From Micromonospora sp. KC213 (GTDB taxonomy: Bacteria; Actinomycetota; Actinomycetes; Mycobacteriales; Micromonosporaceae), in contig NZ_SMKF01000038.1 in assembly GCF_004348325.1 (NCBI RefSeq), positions 1 to 38,745 of the forward strand: a stretch of 38,745 nucleotides of DNA, given 5' to 3'. The notes beneath the pieces are model-generated. The model was not told the DNA's origin. It saw only the letters and a program-made list of their open reading frames with translations, and searched no databases. A program made the position numbers and the translations under genes. Below are positions 1-8,176 of the stretch, in pieces. Numbering within the stretch: position 1 is the stretch's first letter; each line of letters starts with the position of its first letter.

Positions 1-70
1 GAGCCTGAGCTGGAGTAGGTTCTGGTGGTATAATTAATATTAGGTATGTCATAGTAAAAGTTGCGTAATG

Positions 71-82
71 TTTTTTTTTTTT
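71..82. repeat. T12 homopolymer in an AT-rich patch
   Basis: Twelve consecutive T at 71-82 follow about 50 bases that are AT-rich (TATAATTAATATTA around 29-42), in a genome otherwise near 70% GC. The patch lies about 185 bases upstream of the TetR gene. The TATAAT-like element could belong to a promoter, but no convincing -35 partner is seen. The tract itself is certain; any role is unknown. Confidence 0.85.
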
Positions 83-265
83 GAGCGTCTCGTGGGCTCG
101 ACGCGGCGGACGTCGCCCGCCGCTAATTCCTGTCGGTTGACAGGTTCCGGGAGTGGCTGGTGGCGGGGGTTTCCCGTTGGTAAATCCTGCGTTGCTGGAT
201 CCCGCAGCTTTGTTACGGACAGAGGACAGGAGGGCGACAGGCGGCCGGCATGCGACGATTCATGC

Positions 266-919
266 GTGACGTCGTCAACCCCGGCCGCCCCCGTCGGACG
301 CCCCCGGTCGGGCGCGCGGCGCCTCCCCACCGCCAGCGCGCGGGAGGAGATTCTCGACGCCGCCGCCGAACTCTTCGCCCAGCGCGGCTACGCCGCCACC
401 TCCACCCGGCTGATCGCCGAAACCGTCGGGATCCGCCAGGCGTCGCTCTACTACCACTTCGCCAACAAGGAACAGATCCTCGCCGAACTGCTCGAGGCCA
501 CCGTCCGCCCGTCGCTCGTCTACGCGGGGGAACTCGCCGACCGGTCGCTGGAGCCGGCAGCCGCCCTGCACGAGCTGGTCAGGTACGACGTCGCTGTGCT
601 GCTCGGCGCCCGCTGGAACATCGGCATCCTGTACGCGCTGCCGGAGGTCGCCTCCGAGCCGTTCGCCCGCTTCCGCCGCGAACGCGAACAGCTGCGCCTG
701 ACCTACCGCCGGCTCGCGGCCGCCGCCGCGGTCGAGGAGCCCGGCATCACCGGCGACCTGGTCTTCGGCCTGGTGGAGAGCGTCATCGGAATGCGCCGCG
801 ACCTGCCGGTCCTTCCGCCGCCCGAGCAGGTGCAGCGCGCGGTCGCCGCCGCGGCCCTGCGCCTCGTCGGGTCGGCCGGGCCGCCGGCGGCCGTGATCGC
901 CGCCCGGTCCGAACCGTAG
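266..919 (+). CDS. TetR/AcrR-family transcriptional regulator
   Basis: A 217-residue DNA-binding regulator of normal TetR length. The N-terminal helix-turn-helix domain spans about residues 25-75: EEILDAAAELFAQRGYAATS, then a recognition helix region ending in IRQASLYYHFANKEQIL, the classic TetR signature. The rest is a helical ligand-binding domain with no recognisable ligand class. The start chosen is GTG at 266, the only plausible start codon close to the domain in this frame; an AGGAGG lies at 228-233, rather far (32 bases) from it, so the start is uncertain. The frame stays open back to an ATG at 68, but that would add an N-terminal stretch of unlikely composition encoded through the T12 tract. 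No obvious target gene is adjacent, because the downstream 1.4 kb is decayed; it may regulate itself or a lost neighbour. Confidence 0.85.
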   Translation: MTSSTPAAPVGRPRSGARRLPTASAREEILDAAAELFAQRGYAATSTRLIAETVGIRQASLYYHFANKEQILAELLEATVRPSLVYAGELADRSLEPAAALHELVRYDVAVLLGARWNIGILYALPEVASEPFARFRREREQLRLTYRRLAAAAAVEEPGITGDLVFGLVESVIGMRRDLPVLPPPEQVQRAVAAAALRLVGSAGPPAAVIAARSEP

Positions 920-1013
920 CCGGCGGCGAACCTCGACAACACCGTCACCCAGCTGGCCCCACAGGGGTGGCCGCCCGCGACGACCAGCGGGCCCGGTGGC
1001 CGCCGCAACCATG

Positions 1014-1226
1014 CTACGGAACTGTGCGCTGTAGCGGCCGGCCGCCGGCCGGTAGGCGATCAGGATCAAGCGGCTCACGGACGGCTCCTCCAGCCACCGC
1101 CGCGGCGTGTCGGTCCCGGGCCGGTCCGTCGAGGCTCTCGAAGAGATTGACGTCGTCCTGTGGCCGGCTACGGGCCAGGGCGGTGTAGAGCGCCAACGGA
1201 TTGATGGACGGCCGTGTGGCTGGCAT
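1014..1226 (-). pseudogene. Short ORF, possible N-terminal relic of a chorismate-utilising enzyme
   Basis: A 70-codon minus-strand frame from ATG at 1226. It contains LALYTALARSR followed by NLFESLDGPARDRHAA, which resembles the N-terminal region of anthranilate/aminodeoxychorismate synthase component I proteins (the LFESLDGP segment). It then stops, with no catalytic domain in any nearby frame. There is no Shine-Dalgarno site before the ATG. The resemblance is from memory of the family only and the stretch is short, so this may be a 5' fragment left after deletion or simply chance. It is not expected to make an active enzyme. Confidence 0.22.
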
Positions 1227-1424
1227 AACGCTAATCGGAATTGTCGCGCAGGCGGTGCGGGTTTCTCTGCCACTGGGTGGGAATGGGCAGGATGTGCGGC
1301 CATGGCGGTCGACAATGAGGGCACCGTGGAACCCCTGCGAACAGTCCGGTTCCCGCGCTGCCGCTGGTGCTGGTCCATCGCGTGAGCGGCAGGTCGGACT
1401 TCCCCGTTGATGTGGGTGCGCACG

Positions 1425-1940
1425 GCCGCTCCCCGGTGGCCGAGCCGGGAACGTGCGATTGCCGCCGCACTGGACGAACTGGAACGTGCGCCACGATTCG
1501 ACGGCCATCGGGGGTGGTTGCGGACCGGAGAACACTTTCGCCAGCCGGATACCTGGGCCGGGTCCGAAGGGATCCTCACCTGCCCCGAACGGCTGATGAT
1601 CACCTCGGGATTCGCCCAGGGACTCGCGCTGCTCTGCCGCGTACTGCGCGACCGTGGCCACGACGCGGTGGGCCCGGACATCCGGGGGAGTGGGAGTTCA
1701 TCGCCGACGCCGGTCTGCGCCCGGTGGGCGTCCCGGAAGGACCAGGACGGCATCGTGGTCGACCACCCGGCCGCCAGCGGCGTCCGGGCCGTGCTCACCA
1801 CCCCGGCCAGCCAGCTCCCGACCGGGGTGGCGCTCCGGTCTGGAACAGCTCGCCTTCGCCCGGCTGGTTCCAGCGACGCCGCCAGGCGGTGCACCAGTAC
1901 GCCGCCCGCCGTCTGCCCGGCACCACGCCGCTGGGTGGGG
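1425..1940 (+). pseudogene. Frameshifted relic of a MocR/PdxR-type regulator (GntR-aminotransferase)
   Basis: In one frame, about 1575-1670, the sequence reads CPERLMITSGFAQGLALL, very close to the PLP-domain start of MocR-type GntR regulators. Homology then moves to another frame (FIADAGLRPVGVP, about 1690-1735) and back (DQDGIVVDHPAASGVRAVL followed by TTPASQLPTGV, about 1740-1830). A possible C-terminal piece (RRRQAVHQYAARRLPG, about 1870-1920) is again in the second frame. The N-terminal winged-helix domain is missing and the lysine-bearing segment of the aminotransferase fold is not found. At least two frameshifts plus a deletion are needed, so the gene is dead. Ends are approximate. Confidence 0.55.
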
Positions 1941-2218
1941 ACGGCGGCCCGCAGGCTGGGTCGAGGGTCCGCCGGGATCGCCGTGGCCTACCGGGAACTG
2001 GGTCGCGGGAACCCCGTTGACCGGTGCCCTCTCCGCGCGGAAAGGCGGGTCCGGGAGGGGTTTTCGGCGGCGTTCAGGTCGGTCAGGGCGATCGCCGTCG
2101 TGCGCTCGAGCACGCGTCGGTGGGGGAGTCGACACTGCCGGGCCGGCAAGGTCAGCCGGCGCGTGGGCACACCGATTCGCTTGGTGTCACGACGGATTTG
2201 TCGACAGCGCCCGCAGAG

Positions 2219-2235
2219 TTTGGAATCATTCCAAA
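2219..2235. promoter_or_regulatory. Perfect 17-bp palindrome (8-1-8), candidate operator
   Basis: TTTGGAAT-C-ATTCCAAA is a perfect inverted repeat with one central base, located 77 bases before the response-regulator start in a locally AT-rich stretch. Its symmetry and size suit binding of a protein dimer. The simplest guess is an operator for the two-component operon downstream or a site once used by the decayed MocR regulator; neither can be proven from sequence. Confidence 0.55.
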
Positions 2236-2311
2236 ATATTGATGTAGCCCTATCCTGGTGCGCTCTACCAGCCTCCATGACAATCGCCGCAACGGGTGTC
2301 ACTATATTGGA

Positions 2312-2992
2312 GTGGAGGAGAGCTCAACTATTGACTCGTGTCGGATTCTCCTCATGGAGGACGACAACGAACTCGCCGAGATGCTGGTCGACCTGTTCGC
2401 TGTCGAGGGCTATTCCACCGACCACGTCGCCGACGGCCAGCGTGGCCTCCACCTCGGACTGACCCGGTCGTACCGGGTGATCGTCGTGGACCGTGGACTG
2501 CCCGCGCTCGACGGCCTGGACGTGGTCGTACGGCTGCGCCAGCGGGCCGTCGACGCTCGCATCCTGATGCTGACCGCCCTCGGTGACACCGCCGACCTCG
2601 TCGACGGCCTCGACTCCGGGGCCGACGACTACCTCGCCAAGCCGTTCGAGGTGCCGGAGTTGCTGGCCCGGATCCGGGCGCTGAGTCGGCGCGTCACCGA
2701 CGACGCCGACACCATCCCCCTGGGGACGGCCCGGCTCGACACGGCGCTGCGTGGCGTCCGCCTACCCGGCGGAGGATTCGTGCCCCTGTCCGGCCGCGAG
2801 TTCGCGCTGATCCATTCGCTGGCGCTACGCCCCCGGGCGGTGCACAGCCGCGCCCAGCTGCGTCGAGTGGTCTTCGACGGAGCCGACTCCGAGTCGATCG
2901 TGGACACCTACGTGCACTATCTCCGTCGCAAGTTGGGAACGGCCGTCGTGCGTACCGTGCACGGGTTGGGTTACCAGATCGGCACCCTGTGA
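2312..2992 (+). CDS. OmpR-family two-component response regulator
   Basis: A 226-residue response regulator. The receiver domain (about 10-125) has the acidic pair in LLMEDDNELAEM, the phospho-acceptor Asp at about residue 60 (VIVVDRGLPALDG), the switch Thr in MLTALGD and the conserved Lys in YLAKPFEVPELL. A winged-helix output domain follows (about 130-226), with LSGREFALIHSLA and VDTYVHYLRRKLG before the terminal HGLGYQI typical of OmpR/PhoB proteins. The start is uncertain: GTG 2312 gives a normal length, but a GGAGGAG at 2314-2320 sits inside that reading and would better serve an ATT codon at 2330. It overlaps the kinase gene by four bases (GTGA), so the two are one operon. Its target is probably itself or the adenylation/reductase genes just downstream. 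Confidence 0.9.
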   Translation: MEESSTIDSCRILLMEDDNELAEMLVDLFAVEGYSTDHVADGQRGLHLGLTRSYRVIVVDRGLPALDGLDVVVRLRQRAVDARILMLTALGDTADLVDGLDSGADDYLAKPFEVPELLARIRALSRRVTDDADTIPLGTARLDTALRGVRLPGGGFVPLSGREFALIHSLALRPRAVHSRAQLRRVVFDGADSESIVDTYVHYLRRKLGTAVVRTVHGLGYQIGTL

Positions 2993-4248
2993 CCGCAGCG
3001 GCGCAGGATCGCGAAAGGCGTATTCTGCGCCGCGCTCGGATGTCCGTGGCCGCGAGCCTCGTCTTCGGGATCTGCGGCACGTTCCTGCTCGTCGGCGTTC
3101 TGATCCTGCTGGCCGCCGGGCACCGACAGGACAGCGCCGTCGACCGCTCTCTCAGCCACGCCCTGCGCCGCGGTGATGCCGGCCACGCACAGTCCGGCCT
3201 GTGGCTGTTCGTCCTGCCCGGCGAGGGGTGTGGCACTCCTGCCGATGCGCCCGCGGGCTTCCCGCGCCGGGGCTCGATGCAGACCGTCGCGACGTACGGC
3301 GGCACGCTGGAGGAGACCGTTTCGGGCAACGGCACCGTCTATCGGGTACGAACCGAGCGGTTCGGGACCGAGGTACGGCAGGCGGTACTCGACGAGCGCC
3401 GACAGCGACAGGACCGACGGCGATGGGCGGCCGGACTGACCGGCGGCGCTCTGGCGACCCTGATCGTCGCGGTGTCCGTCAGCGCGGCGGCAGCCCGTCG
3501 GGCGATAGATCCGGTGGCGGAACTGCTCGCCCTACGCCGCCGGTTCGTCACGGACGCGAGCCACGAACTACGGGCCCCGCTGACCCGGTTGCACACCCGC
3601 AGCCAGCTGATGCTCCGAGGTGCGGACGATCTGTCCGAGCCGATCGCGTCCGAGCTGCGCCGCCTGGCGGCCAGCACCCGCGAACTCGGCGAGGTCCTCG
3701 ACGACGTGCTGCGCGCCGCCCGGCTGCGGTCGGGGGCGCCCGAACGCGAGCGGATCGATCTGGTCCCCGTCGCCGCCGAGCTGCTCGCCGCCGAGGCGGG
3801 ACGCCTGGCGGAGCGCGGGCTGAGCGCGGTGCTGTGGACGGGAGCGGAACAGCATCAGGTGCTCGGTGTCCGCACCGCCCTGCGGCGGGTGCTCTCCGCG
3901 CTGGTCGACAACGCCATCGGCCACACCCCTGCGGGAGGCCGGATCACCATCCGCATCGCCACGGTCGACGACGGCCGTACGGTGGAACTGACCGTCCGGG
4001 ACACCGGAGTCGGCTTCGACCCGGCGCGACACCCTGAAGTCTTCGAGCGCTTCGCCCGGGGTGCCGGCAGCCGGGGCTACGGCATCGGGCTGGCCCTGAC
4101 CCGCGAGGTCGTGGAGAGCCACGGCGGCACGATCACCGCCGCCGGCCGGCCGGGCCGGGGTGCCCACCTCACCGTCCGGCTGCCCGCGGCGCCGCCCGTT
4201 TCCGACGCGTCCGCCCGGCGTAATCAGCGCTTCGTCCGCGCGCTCTAA
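2989..4248 (+). CDS. Sensor histidine kinase, partner of the upstream response regulator
   Basis: A 419-residue membrane kinase. A first transmembrane helix (about 19-43), a short extracytoplasmic loop of roughly 100 residues and a second helix (about 147-169) form the sensor part. No clear HAMP domain separates helix 2 from the dimerisation segment. The H-box is FVTDASHELRAPLTRLH with the phospho-accepting His near residue 192. The ATPase domain carries the N-box LVDNAIGHTP, the G1 box VRDTGVGFD and the G2 box GSRGYGIGLALTREVVESHGG. The GTG start overlaps the regulator's TGA. The small sensor loop holds two cysteines (about residue 81 and one in TM1), not enough to name a signal. The stop codon abuts a small palindrome and the next gene starts 78 bases later on the same strand. 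Confidence 0.92.
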   Translation: MTAAAQDRERRILRRARMSVAASLVFGICGTFLLVGVLILLAAGHRQDSAVDRSLSHALRRGDAGHAQSGLWLFVLPGEGCGTPADAPAGFPRRGSMQTVATYGGTLEETVSGNGTVYRVRTERFGTEVRQAVLDERRQRQDRRRWAAGLTGGALATLIVAVSVSAAAARRAIDPVAELLALRRRFVTDASHELRAPLTRLHTRSQLMLRGADDLSEPIASELRRLAASTRELGEVLDDVLRAARLRSGAPERERIDLVPVAAELLAAEAGRLAERGLSAVLWTGAEQHQVLGVRTALRRVLSALVDNAIGHTPAGGRITIRIATVDDGRTVELTVRDTGVGFDPARHPEVFERFARGAGSRGYGIGLALTREVVESHGGTITAAGRPGRGAHLTVRLPAAPPVSDASARRNQRFVRAL

Positions 4249-4257
4249 GAACGTTCT
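4248..4257. promoter_or_regulatory. 10-bp palindrome AGAACGTTCT before the adenylation gene
   Basis: AGAACGTTCT is a perfect palindrome starting on the last base of the histidine-kinase stop codon and ending 69 bases before the adenylation-protein start. The following AT-rich bases (GAGATTTATTTTC) look like promoter DNA in this GC-rich context. It may be a regulator site for the 4327-8065 genes. The sequence resembles SOS-type (LexA) boxes only superficially. Confidence 0.35.
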
Positions 4258-4326
4258 GAGATTTATTTTCGACCATCGATGTGTGTGCGGCGGGTGCCGC
4301 GCACCGTCGATCGGAGGACATGACGG

Positions 4327-5916
4327 ATGCATCAGCAGCTGATCGAGCGGACCTTTGCCTGGTCCACGCCCCTACTGGACCACCTCGGCGACCGGGACCG
4401 CCATCTGTTCCAGCGGTACGGCCAGGGGCCGGTCGTGGCGCTGCCGGAGACCCACATCCACCACGCCGTCGAACGGCACGCCGCCGCCCTCCCCGACACC
4501 GTGGCCGCCGAGCACCTCGGCACGAGGATCACCTACGGGGAGCTGGACCGGCAGGCCAACCGGCTCGCCGCCCACCTTGCCGACCTGGGCGTACGCCCCG
4601 GCGACAACGTGGCGGTGTTCGTTCGCCGCGGCATCCCCATGCTCGTCGGAATCCTGGCGGCGTTGAAGGCCGGTGCGGCGTACGTGCCGCAGGACGTCGG
4701 CCTCGCGCCGCCCACCCATCTGCGTCATGTCATCCACGCCGCAGCCACCCGGGTCATCCTGACCGTGTCCGCGGCCGCCGACCGGATACCGGTACCGGAC
4801 GGACACCACCTCGTCGCGGTGGACTCCGTGATGGCGCAGCCTCTCGGCCGCTGCCCGGAGCGGTTCGTCCCGACCGAGCAGCCGGGCAGCACCGGCGAGA
4901 ACTGCTACGTGCTGTTCACCTCCGGCACCACGGGACGGCCCAACGGAGTCGTCGTCACCCACCGCAACGTCTGCAACATCCTGCTCACCGCACCGGGAAA
5001 CCTCGGCATCCGGCCGGGCTGGCGGGTCGGTCAGCTTCTCAACGTGGCCTTCGACATGGCGGCGTGGGAGATCCTCGGCTGCCTCAGCCACGGCGCCACA
5101 CTGGTCATCCGGGGCCGGGACATCGCCGCCACCGCCGAGCGGGTCGACGCGCTCATCGCCACCCCGACCATCCTCAGCGGCCTCGACCCCGACCGGTGCG
5201 AACAGGTGAAGGTGGTGGCGGTGGCCGGTGAGCCCTGCCCCCGGTCGCTGGCCGACCGGTGGGCCCGCCGCCGTGCCTTCTACAACGCGTGCGGTCCCAC
5301 CGAGACCACCATCGTGAACACGATGCACCGCCACGACGTGCACGCCGCCCGCCTGACCATCGGCCGCCCGACCCCCAACAACACCGTCTACGTCCTCGAC
5401 CCGGCCGGTCGCCCCTGCGCCATCGGCGACGTCGGCGAGATGTGGGCCGGCGGTGACTGCGTCTCCGCCGGCTACCTCGACAATCCGCAGCTGAACGCCG
5501 AACGCTACGCCCCCGACCCGTTCCTCGGCGGCGGGCGGTTGATGTTCCGCACCCGGGACCTCGGCCGCTGGACCCCGGACGGGCAACTGGAACACCTCGG
5601 CCGAACCGACGACCAGGTGAAGATTCGCGGGTTCCGGGTCGAACTCGACTCCGTCTCCGCGGTCCTCGAGTCCGTACCCGGCTGCCGGCGGGCGGCCACC
5701 CTCAAACTCGACGACCGCACCCTCGTGTCGTTCGTCGCCCCCCACCACGTCGACCCGGAGGTGGCGAGGCAGGCCGTCGCCGCCGCCCTGCCCTACTACT
5801 GCGTCCCCACCACCATCCATCCGATGGCCGCGTTGCCCGAAACGAGCCGCGGAAAGATCGACAAGGCGGCCCTGCTGCGGCTGGCCGCCTCCGGGCAGTG
5901 GGAGCAGGCCGCATGA
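4327..5916 (+). CDS. Stand-alone adenylation (AMP-binding) protein, first half of a TmpL-like pair
   Basis: A 529-residue ANL-superfamily enzyme expected to activate a carboxylic acid, probably an amino acid, as its adenylate. Motif A3 is [13 protein letters not shown] (about 198-210), A4 [12 protein letters not shown]5 [11 protein letters not shown] (about 319), A7 [10 protein letters not shown]8 [13 protein letters not shown] and A10 [10 protein letters not shown] with the catalytic Lys. Aligning by eye with GrsA gives a specificity code near D-M-W-T-A-A-A-I-V-K; Asp235 and Lys517 equivalents suggest an alpha-amino acid and the pocket looks hydrophobic or aromatic, which is inference only. 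There is no carrier-protein or condensation domain. GGAGGA at 4313-4318 sets the ATG at 4327. The stop overlaps the next start (ATGA), so both proteins are made together; in fungi the same two parts occur as one chain (TmpL). Confidence 0.85.
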   Translation: MHQQLIERTFAWSTPLLDHLGDRDRHLFQRYGQGPVVALPETHIHHAVERHAAALPDTVAAEHLGTRITYGELDRQANRLAAHLADLGVRPGDNVAVFVRRGIPMLVGILAALKAGAAYVPQDVGLAPPTHLRHVIHAAATRVILTVSAAADRIPVPDGHHLVAVDSVMAQPLGRCPERFVPTEQPGSTGENCYVLFTSGTTGRPNGVVVTHRNVCNILLTAPGNLGIRPGWRVGQLLNVAFDMAAWEILGCLSHGATLVIRGRDIAATAERVDALIATPTILSGLDPDRCEQVKVVAVAGEPCPRSLADRWARRRAFYNACGPTETTIVNTMHRHDVHAARLTIGRPTPNNTVYVLDPAGRPCAIGDVGEMWAGGDCVSAGYLDNPQLNAERYAPDPFLGGGRLMFRTRDLGRWTPDGQLEHLGRTDDQVKIRGFRVELDSVSAVLESVPGCRRAATLKLDDRTLVSFVAPHHVDPEVARQAVAAALPYYCVPTTIHPMAALPETSRGKIDKAALLRLAASGQWEQAA

Positions 5917-7280
5917 GCGTGATCAGTCCGGCCGGCACCCCGGCCGCGCCCGCCGCTGCCGACGGGCCGAGCCTGACCCCGGTCCCGCTGCCCCCACCCA
6001 CGTCGCTGCCCCGGCGCATTCTCAAGCATCCCCGCCTGATGCACCATCACCGCCTGGTCGCCCTCGTGCTCACGGCGAACCTGGCGCTGCTCGGACACGC
6101 ACTCACCCACGGCGGCTGGTGGTCGACCGGCCCCATCAACCTCACCGCCATCTCCAACATGGTCCTGGCCAACTTCACCCTCGCCATCCTCATCCGCCAG
6201 CAGTACGTCATCAATCTGCTGTTCTGGCTCGCCACCCGGGCGCCCACCTGGTGGCCACTGAAGATCCGCTGGACCCTGGCGAAGGTGTACCACTTCGGCG
6301 GGCTGCACGTCGGCGGCGCGCTCGCCGGGACACTGTGGTTCCTGGTCCTGGTCGGGTCCGCCACCAGCGCCGCGTACCGGGGCGAACCCGTGCCGGACGG
6401 CTTCCTCGTGGTCTCCTACCTCCTGCTCGTGCTCCTGGCTGTCATCGTCACGACGGCGCGACCGAGCTACCGGGCCCGACACCACGACCGGTTCGAACGG
6501 ATGCACCGCTTCGGCGGATGGGCCGCGTTGGCCCTGTTCTGGGCACAGACGGTGCTCGCCGTCCGGGCGGACCCCGACCGGATCCCGTCGACCGCACCGC
6601 AGATCTGGGTCCTCGCCCTCCTCACCACCAGCGTCGCGCTGCCCTGGCTGCGCCTGCGCAGGGTGCCGGTGGAGATCACCCGACCCTCCAGCCACGTCGC
6701 GGTGGTCCGGTTCGACCACGGCGTGACACCCTTCGCCGGGTCCTCCACCGCGATCAGCCGCCGTCCACTCTGGGAGTGGCACTCCTTCGCCAACGTGCCC
6801 ACTCCCGGCGAGAGCGGCTTCCGGTTGACCATCTCCCGGGCCGGCGACTGGACCGGATCGTTCATCGACGACACCCCCTCCCACGTCTGGGTCAAGGGCA
6901 TCACCACCGCCGGGGTGGCCAACATCGAGACCCTGTTCACGAAGGTGGTCTACGTCGCCACCGGCAGCGGCATCGGGCCCGTGCTGCCCCACCTGCTGGC
7001 CCACAAGGTCCCCTCCCGGCTGGTCTGGGCGACCCGCAGCCCACGGGCCACCTACGGCGACGCGCTGGTCGACGAGATCCTCGCCGACCAGCCGGACGCG
7101 ATCGTCTGGGACACCGCCGAACACGGCAAGCCCGACATGGTGCAACTCGCCTACACCGCGTACGCGGCATCCGGTGCCGAGGCCGTCATCTGCATCTCGA
7201 ACAAGAAGCTGACCTGGCAGGTCGTACACGGCCTGGAACGCCGCGGCATCCCGGCGTACGGCGCCATCTGGGACTCCTGA
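5913..7280 (+). CDS. Six-helix membrane protein with C-terminal FAD/NAD(P)-binding reductase domain (TmpL-like second half)
   Basis: A 455-residue protein. After a Pro/Ala-rich cytosolic N-terminus come about six membrane segments (roughly 48-66, 72-97, 128-148, 158-176, 194-210, 221-237). Histidines near the membrane, in [12 protein letters not shown] and [11 protein letters not shown], could bind haem or metal but this is unproven. The soluble C-terminal half (about 245-455) resembles ferredoxin-NADP reductase-type domains, with the nucleotide-binding loop [18 protein letters not shown] (about 347-364) and late segment [15 protein letters not shown]. The ATG at 5913 overlaps the adenylation stop by four bases. 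Known fungal TmpL joins an AMP-binding domain, six transmembrane helices and such a reductase domain in one protein linked to redox homeostasis; this pair has the same parts in the same order. The activity of the bacterial pair is unknown. Confidence 0.75.
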   Translation: MSVISPAGTPAAPAAADGPSLTPVPLPPPTSLPRRILKHPRLMHHHRLVALVLTANLALLGHALTHGGWWSTGPINLTAISNMVLANFTLAILIRQQYVINLLFWLATRAPTWWPLKIRWTLAKVYHFGGLHVGGALAGTLWFLVLVGSATSAAYRGEPVPDGFLVVSYLLLVLLAVIVTTARPSYRARHHDRFERMHRFGGWAALALFWAQTVLAVRADPDRIPSTAPQIWVLALLTTSVALPWLRLRRVPVEITRPSSHVAVVRFDHGVTPFAGSSTAISRRPLWEWHSFANVPTPGESGFRLTISRAGDWTGSFIDDTPSHVWVKGITTAGVANIETLFTKVVYVATGSGIGPVLPHLLAHKVPSRLVWATRSPRATYGDALVDEILADQPDAIVWDTAEHGKPDMVQLAYTAYAASGAEAVICISNKKLTWQVVHGLERRGIPAYGAIWDS

Positions 7281-7297
7281 CCGGAGGGAAAAGCCAC

Positions 7298-8065
7298 ATG
7301 AACCACACCAAGATCGAGCGACGCGGCCGGGTCGTGACGGTGTACCTGCACCGGCCGGAGGTTCTCAACGCCCTCAACACCGAGCTGATGACGGAACTGG
7401 TCGACACGCTGCGCCCGCTCGACCGCGACCCCGACGTGGGCTGCTTCGTCGTCACCGGCTCCGACCGGGCCTTCGCCGCCGGCGCCGACATCCGCGAGAT
7501 GGCACCGAGGACATCGGTGGAGATGCTCACCGAGGATTTCTTCGCCGGCTGGGACGCCTTCGCCGCACTGCGTACGCCGAAGATCGCCGCAGTCGCCGGT
7601 TACGCCCTGGGCGGTGGCTGCGAACTGGCGATGATGTGCGACCTTATCTTCGCTGCCGACACCGCCCGGTTCGGCCAGCCGGAGATCAAGCTCGGTGTCA
7701 TCCCGGGCATCGGCGGCACCCAGCGACTGACCAGACTCATCGGCAGGTCCAAGGCGATGGACTTGATCCTCACCGGCCGGCTGATGGATGCCGAGGAGGC
7801 GGAACGCGCCGGCCTGGTCGCCCGGGTGTTCCCCGCCGACCGGCTGCTGCCCGAGACGGCGGCCGTGGCCGAGACCATCGCCGGGTACGGCAAGCCGGCC
7901 GTGATGACCGCCCGCGAGGCGGTCGACCGCGCCCAGGAGGTCGGGCTGCGGGAGGGGCTGCTCTTCGAACGACGCGCGTTCCACGCCCTGTTCGCCACCG
8001 AGGACCAGGCCGAGGGCATGCGCGCGTTCCTGGAGAAGCGGCCCGCCCGCTTCCGCGGCCGGTAG
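7298..8065 (+). CDS. Enoyl-CoA hydratase (crotonase family)
   Basis: A 255-residue crotonase, standard length, predicted to hydrate trans-2-enoyl-CoA to 3-hydroxyacyl-CoA in the cytosol. The CoA-binding/oxyanion segment is [10 protein letters not shown], and both catalytic glutamates of true hydratases are present: Glu109 in [16 protein letters not shown] and Glu129 in [20 protein letters not shown]. The sequence is strikingly similar, as I remember it, to mitochondrial short-chain enoyl-CoA hydratase, so beta-oxidation-type chemistry is the default reading. The start ATG 7298 follows GGAGGG at 7283-7288. It lies 17 bases after the reductase gene and probably shares its mRNA, which hints that the adenylation/reductase pair works near acyl-CoA metabolism, although it may just be a hitch-hiking gene. 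Confidence 0.93.
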   Translation: MNHTKIERRGRVVTVYLHRPEVLNALNTELMTELVDTLRPLDRDPDVGCFVVTGSDRAFAAGADIREMAPRTSVEMLTEDFFAGWDAFAALRTPKIAAVAGYALGGGCELAMMCDLIFAADTARFGQPEIKLGVIPGIGGTQRLTRLIGRSKAMDLILTGRLMDAEEAERAGLVARVFPADRLLPETAAVAETIAGYGKPAVMTAREAVDRAQEVGLREGLLFERRAFHALFATEDQAEGMRAFLEKRPARFRGR

Positions 8066-8176
8066 GGCCGGCTCGGCGGGTCGCGTCCGCCCCTCGGCCG
8101 GCGCCGGAGATATTGACGACGACCTAACTCTTGGGCACGCTCATCAGTTACATCACCTAGCAGATGGGCCACCAGC

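Larger units (their letters stand above)
920..2311. other. Decayed intergenic region with gene relics
   Basis: About 1.4 kb between the TetR gene and the two-component system contains no intact gene that I can support. Many frames are open because of the GC content, but none keeps a protein-like sequence across its length. Recognisable pieces are a frameshifted MocR-like relic on the plus strand (about 1425-1940) and a short minus-strand reading frame (1014-1226). The last 100 bases become AT-rich and carry the palindrome at 2219-2235. It looks like a site where older genes have eroded. Confidence 0.55.

Noticed and set aside
68..265. N-terminal extension of the TetR protein to ATG 68
   Set aside because: It would run through the T12 tract, has unlikely composition and extends well beyond the normal TetR N-terminus.
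275..1894. 539-codon open frame on the minus strand across the TetR gene and decayed region
   Set aside because: It is antisense to the clear TetR domain, rich in Arg/Gly/Pro, and has no recognisable motif; typical GC-driven shadow.
4248..4257. LexA/SOS box
   Set aside because: The palindrome AGAACGTTCT resembles part of the actinobacterial SOS consensus (GAAC-N4-GTTC) but the half-sites are adjacent with no 4-base spacer, and the genes have no repair function.
4327..5916. Module of a conventional NRPS
   Set aside because: No condensation or carrier domain is attached, and the downstream partner is a membrane reductase; the condensation proteins lie 15 kb away in another operon.
4372..7229. 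Two long minus-strand frames (4372-5820 and 5796-7229) opposite the adenylation and reductase genes
   Set aside because: The plus-strand proteins carry complete motif sets in the same place; the antisense translations are Gly/Val/Arg-rich without domains.
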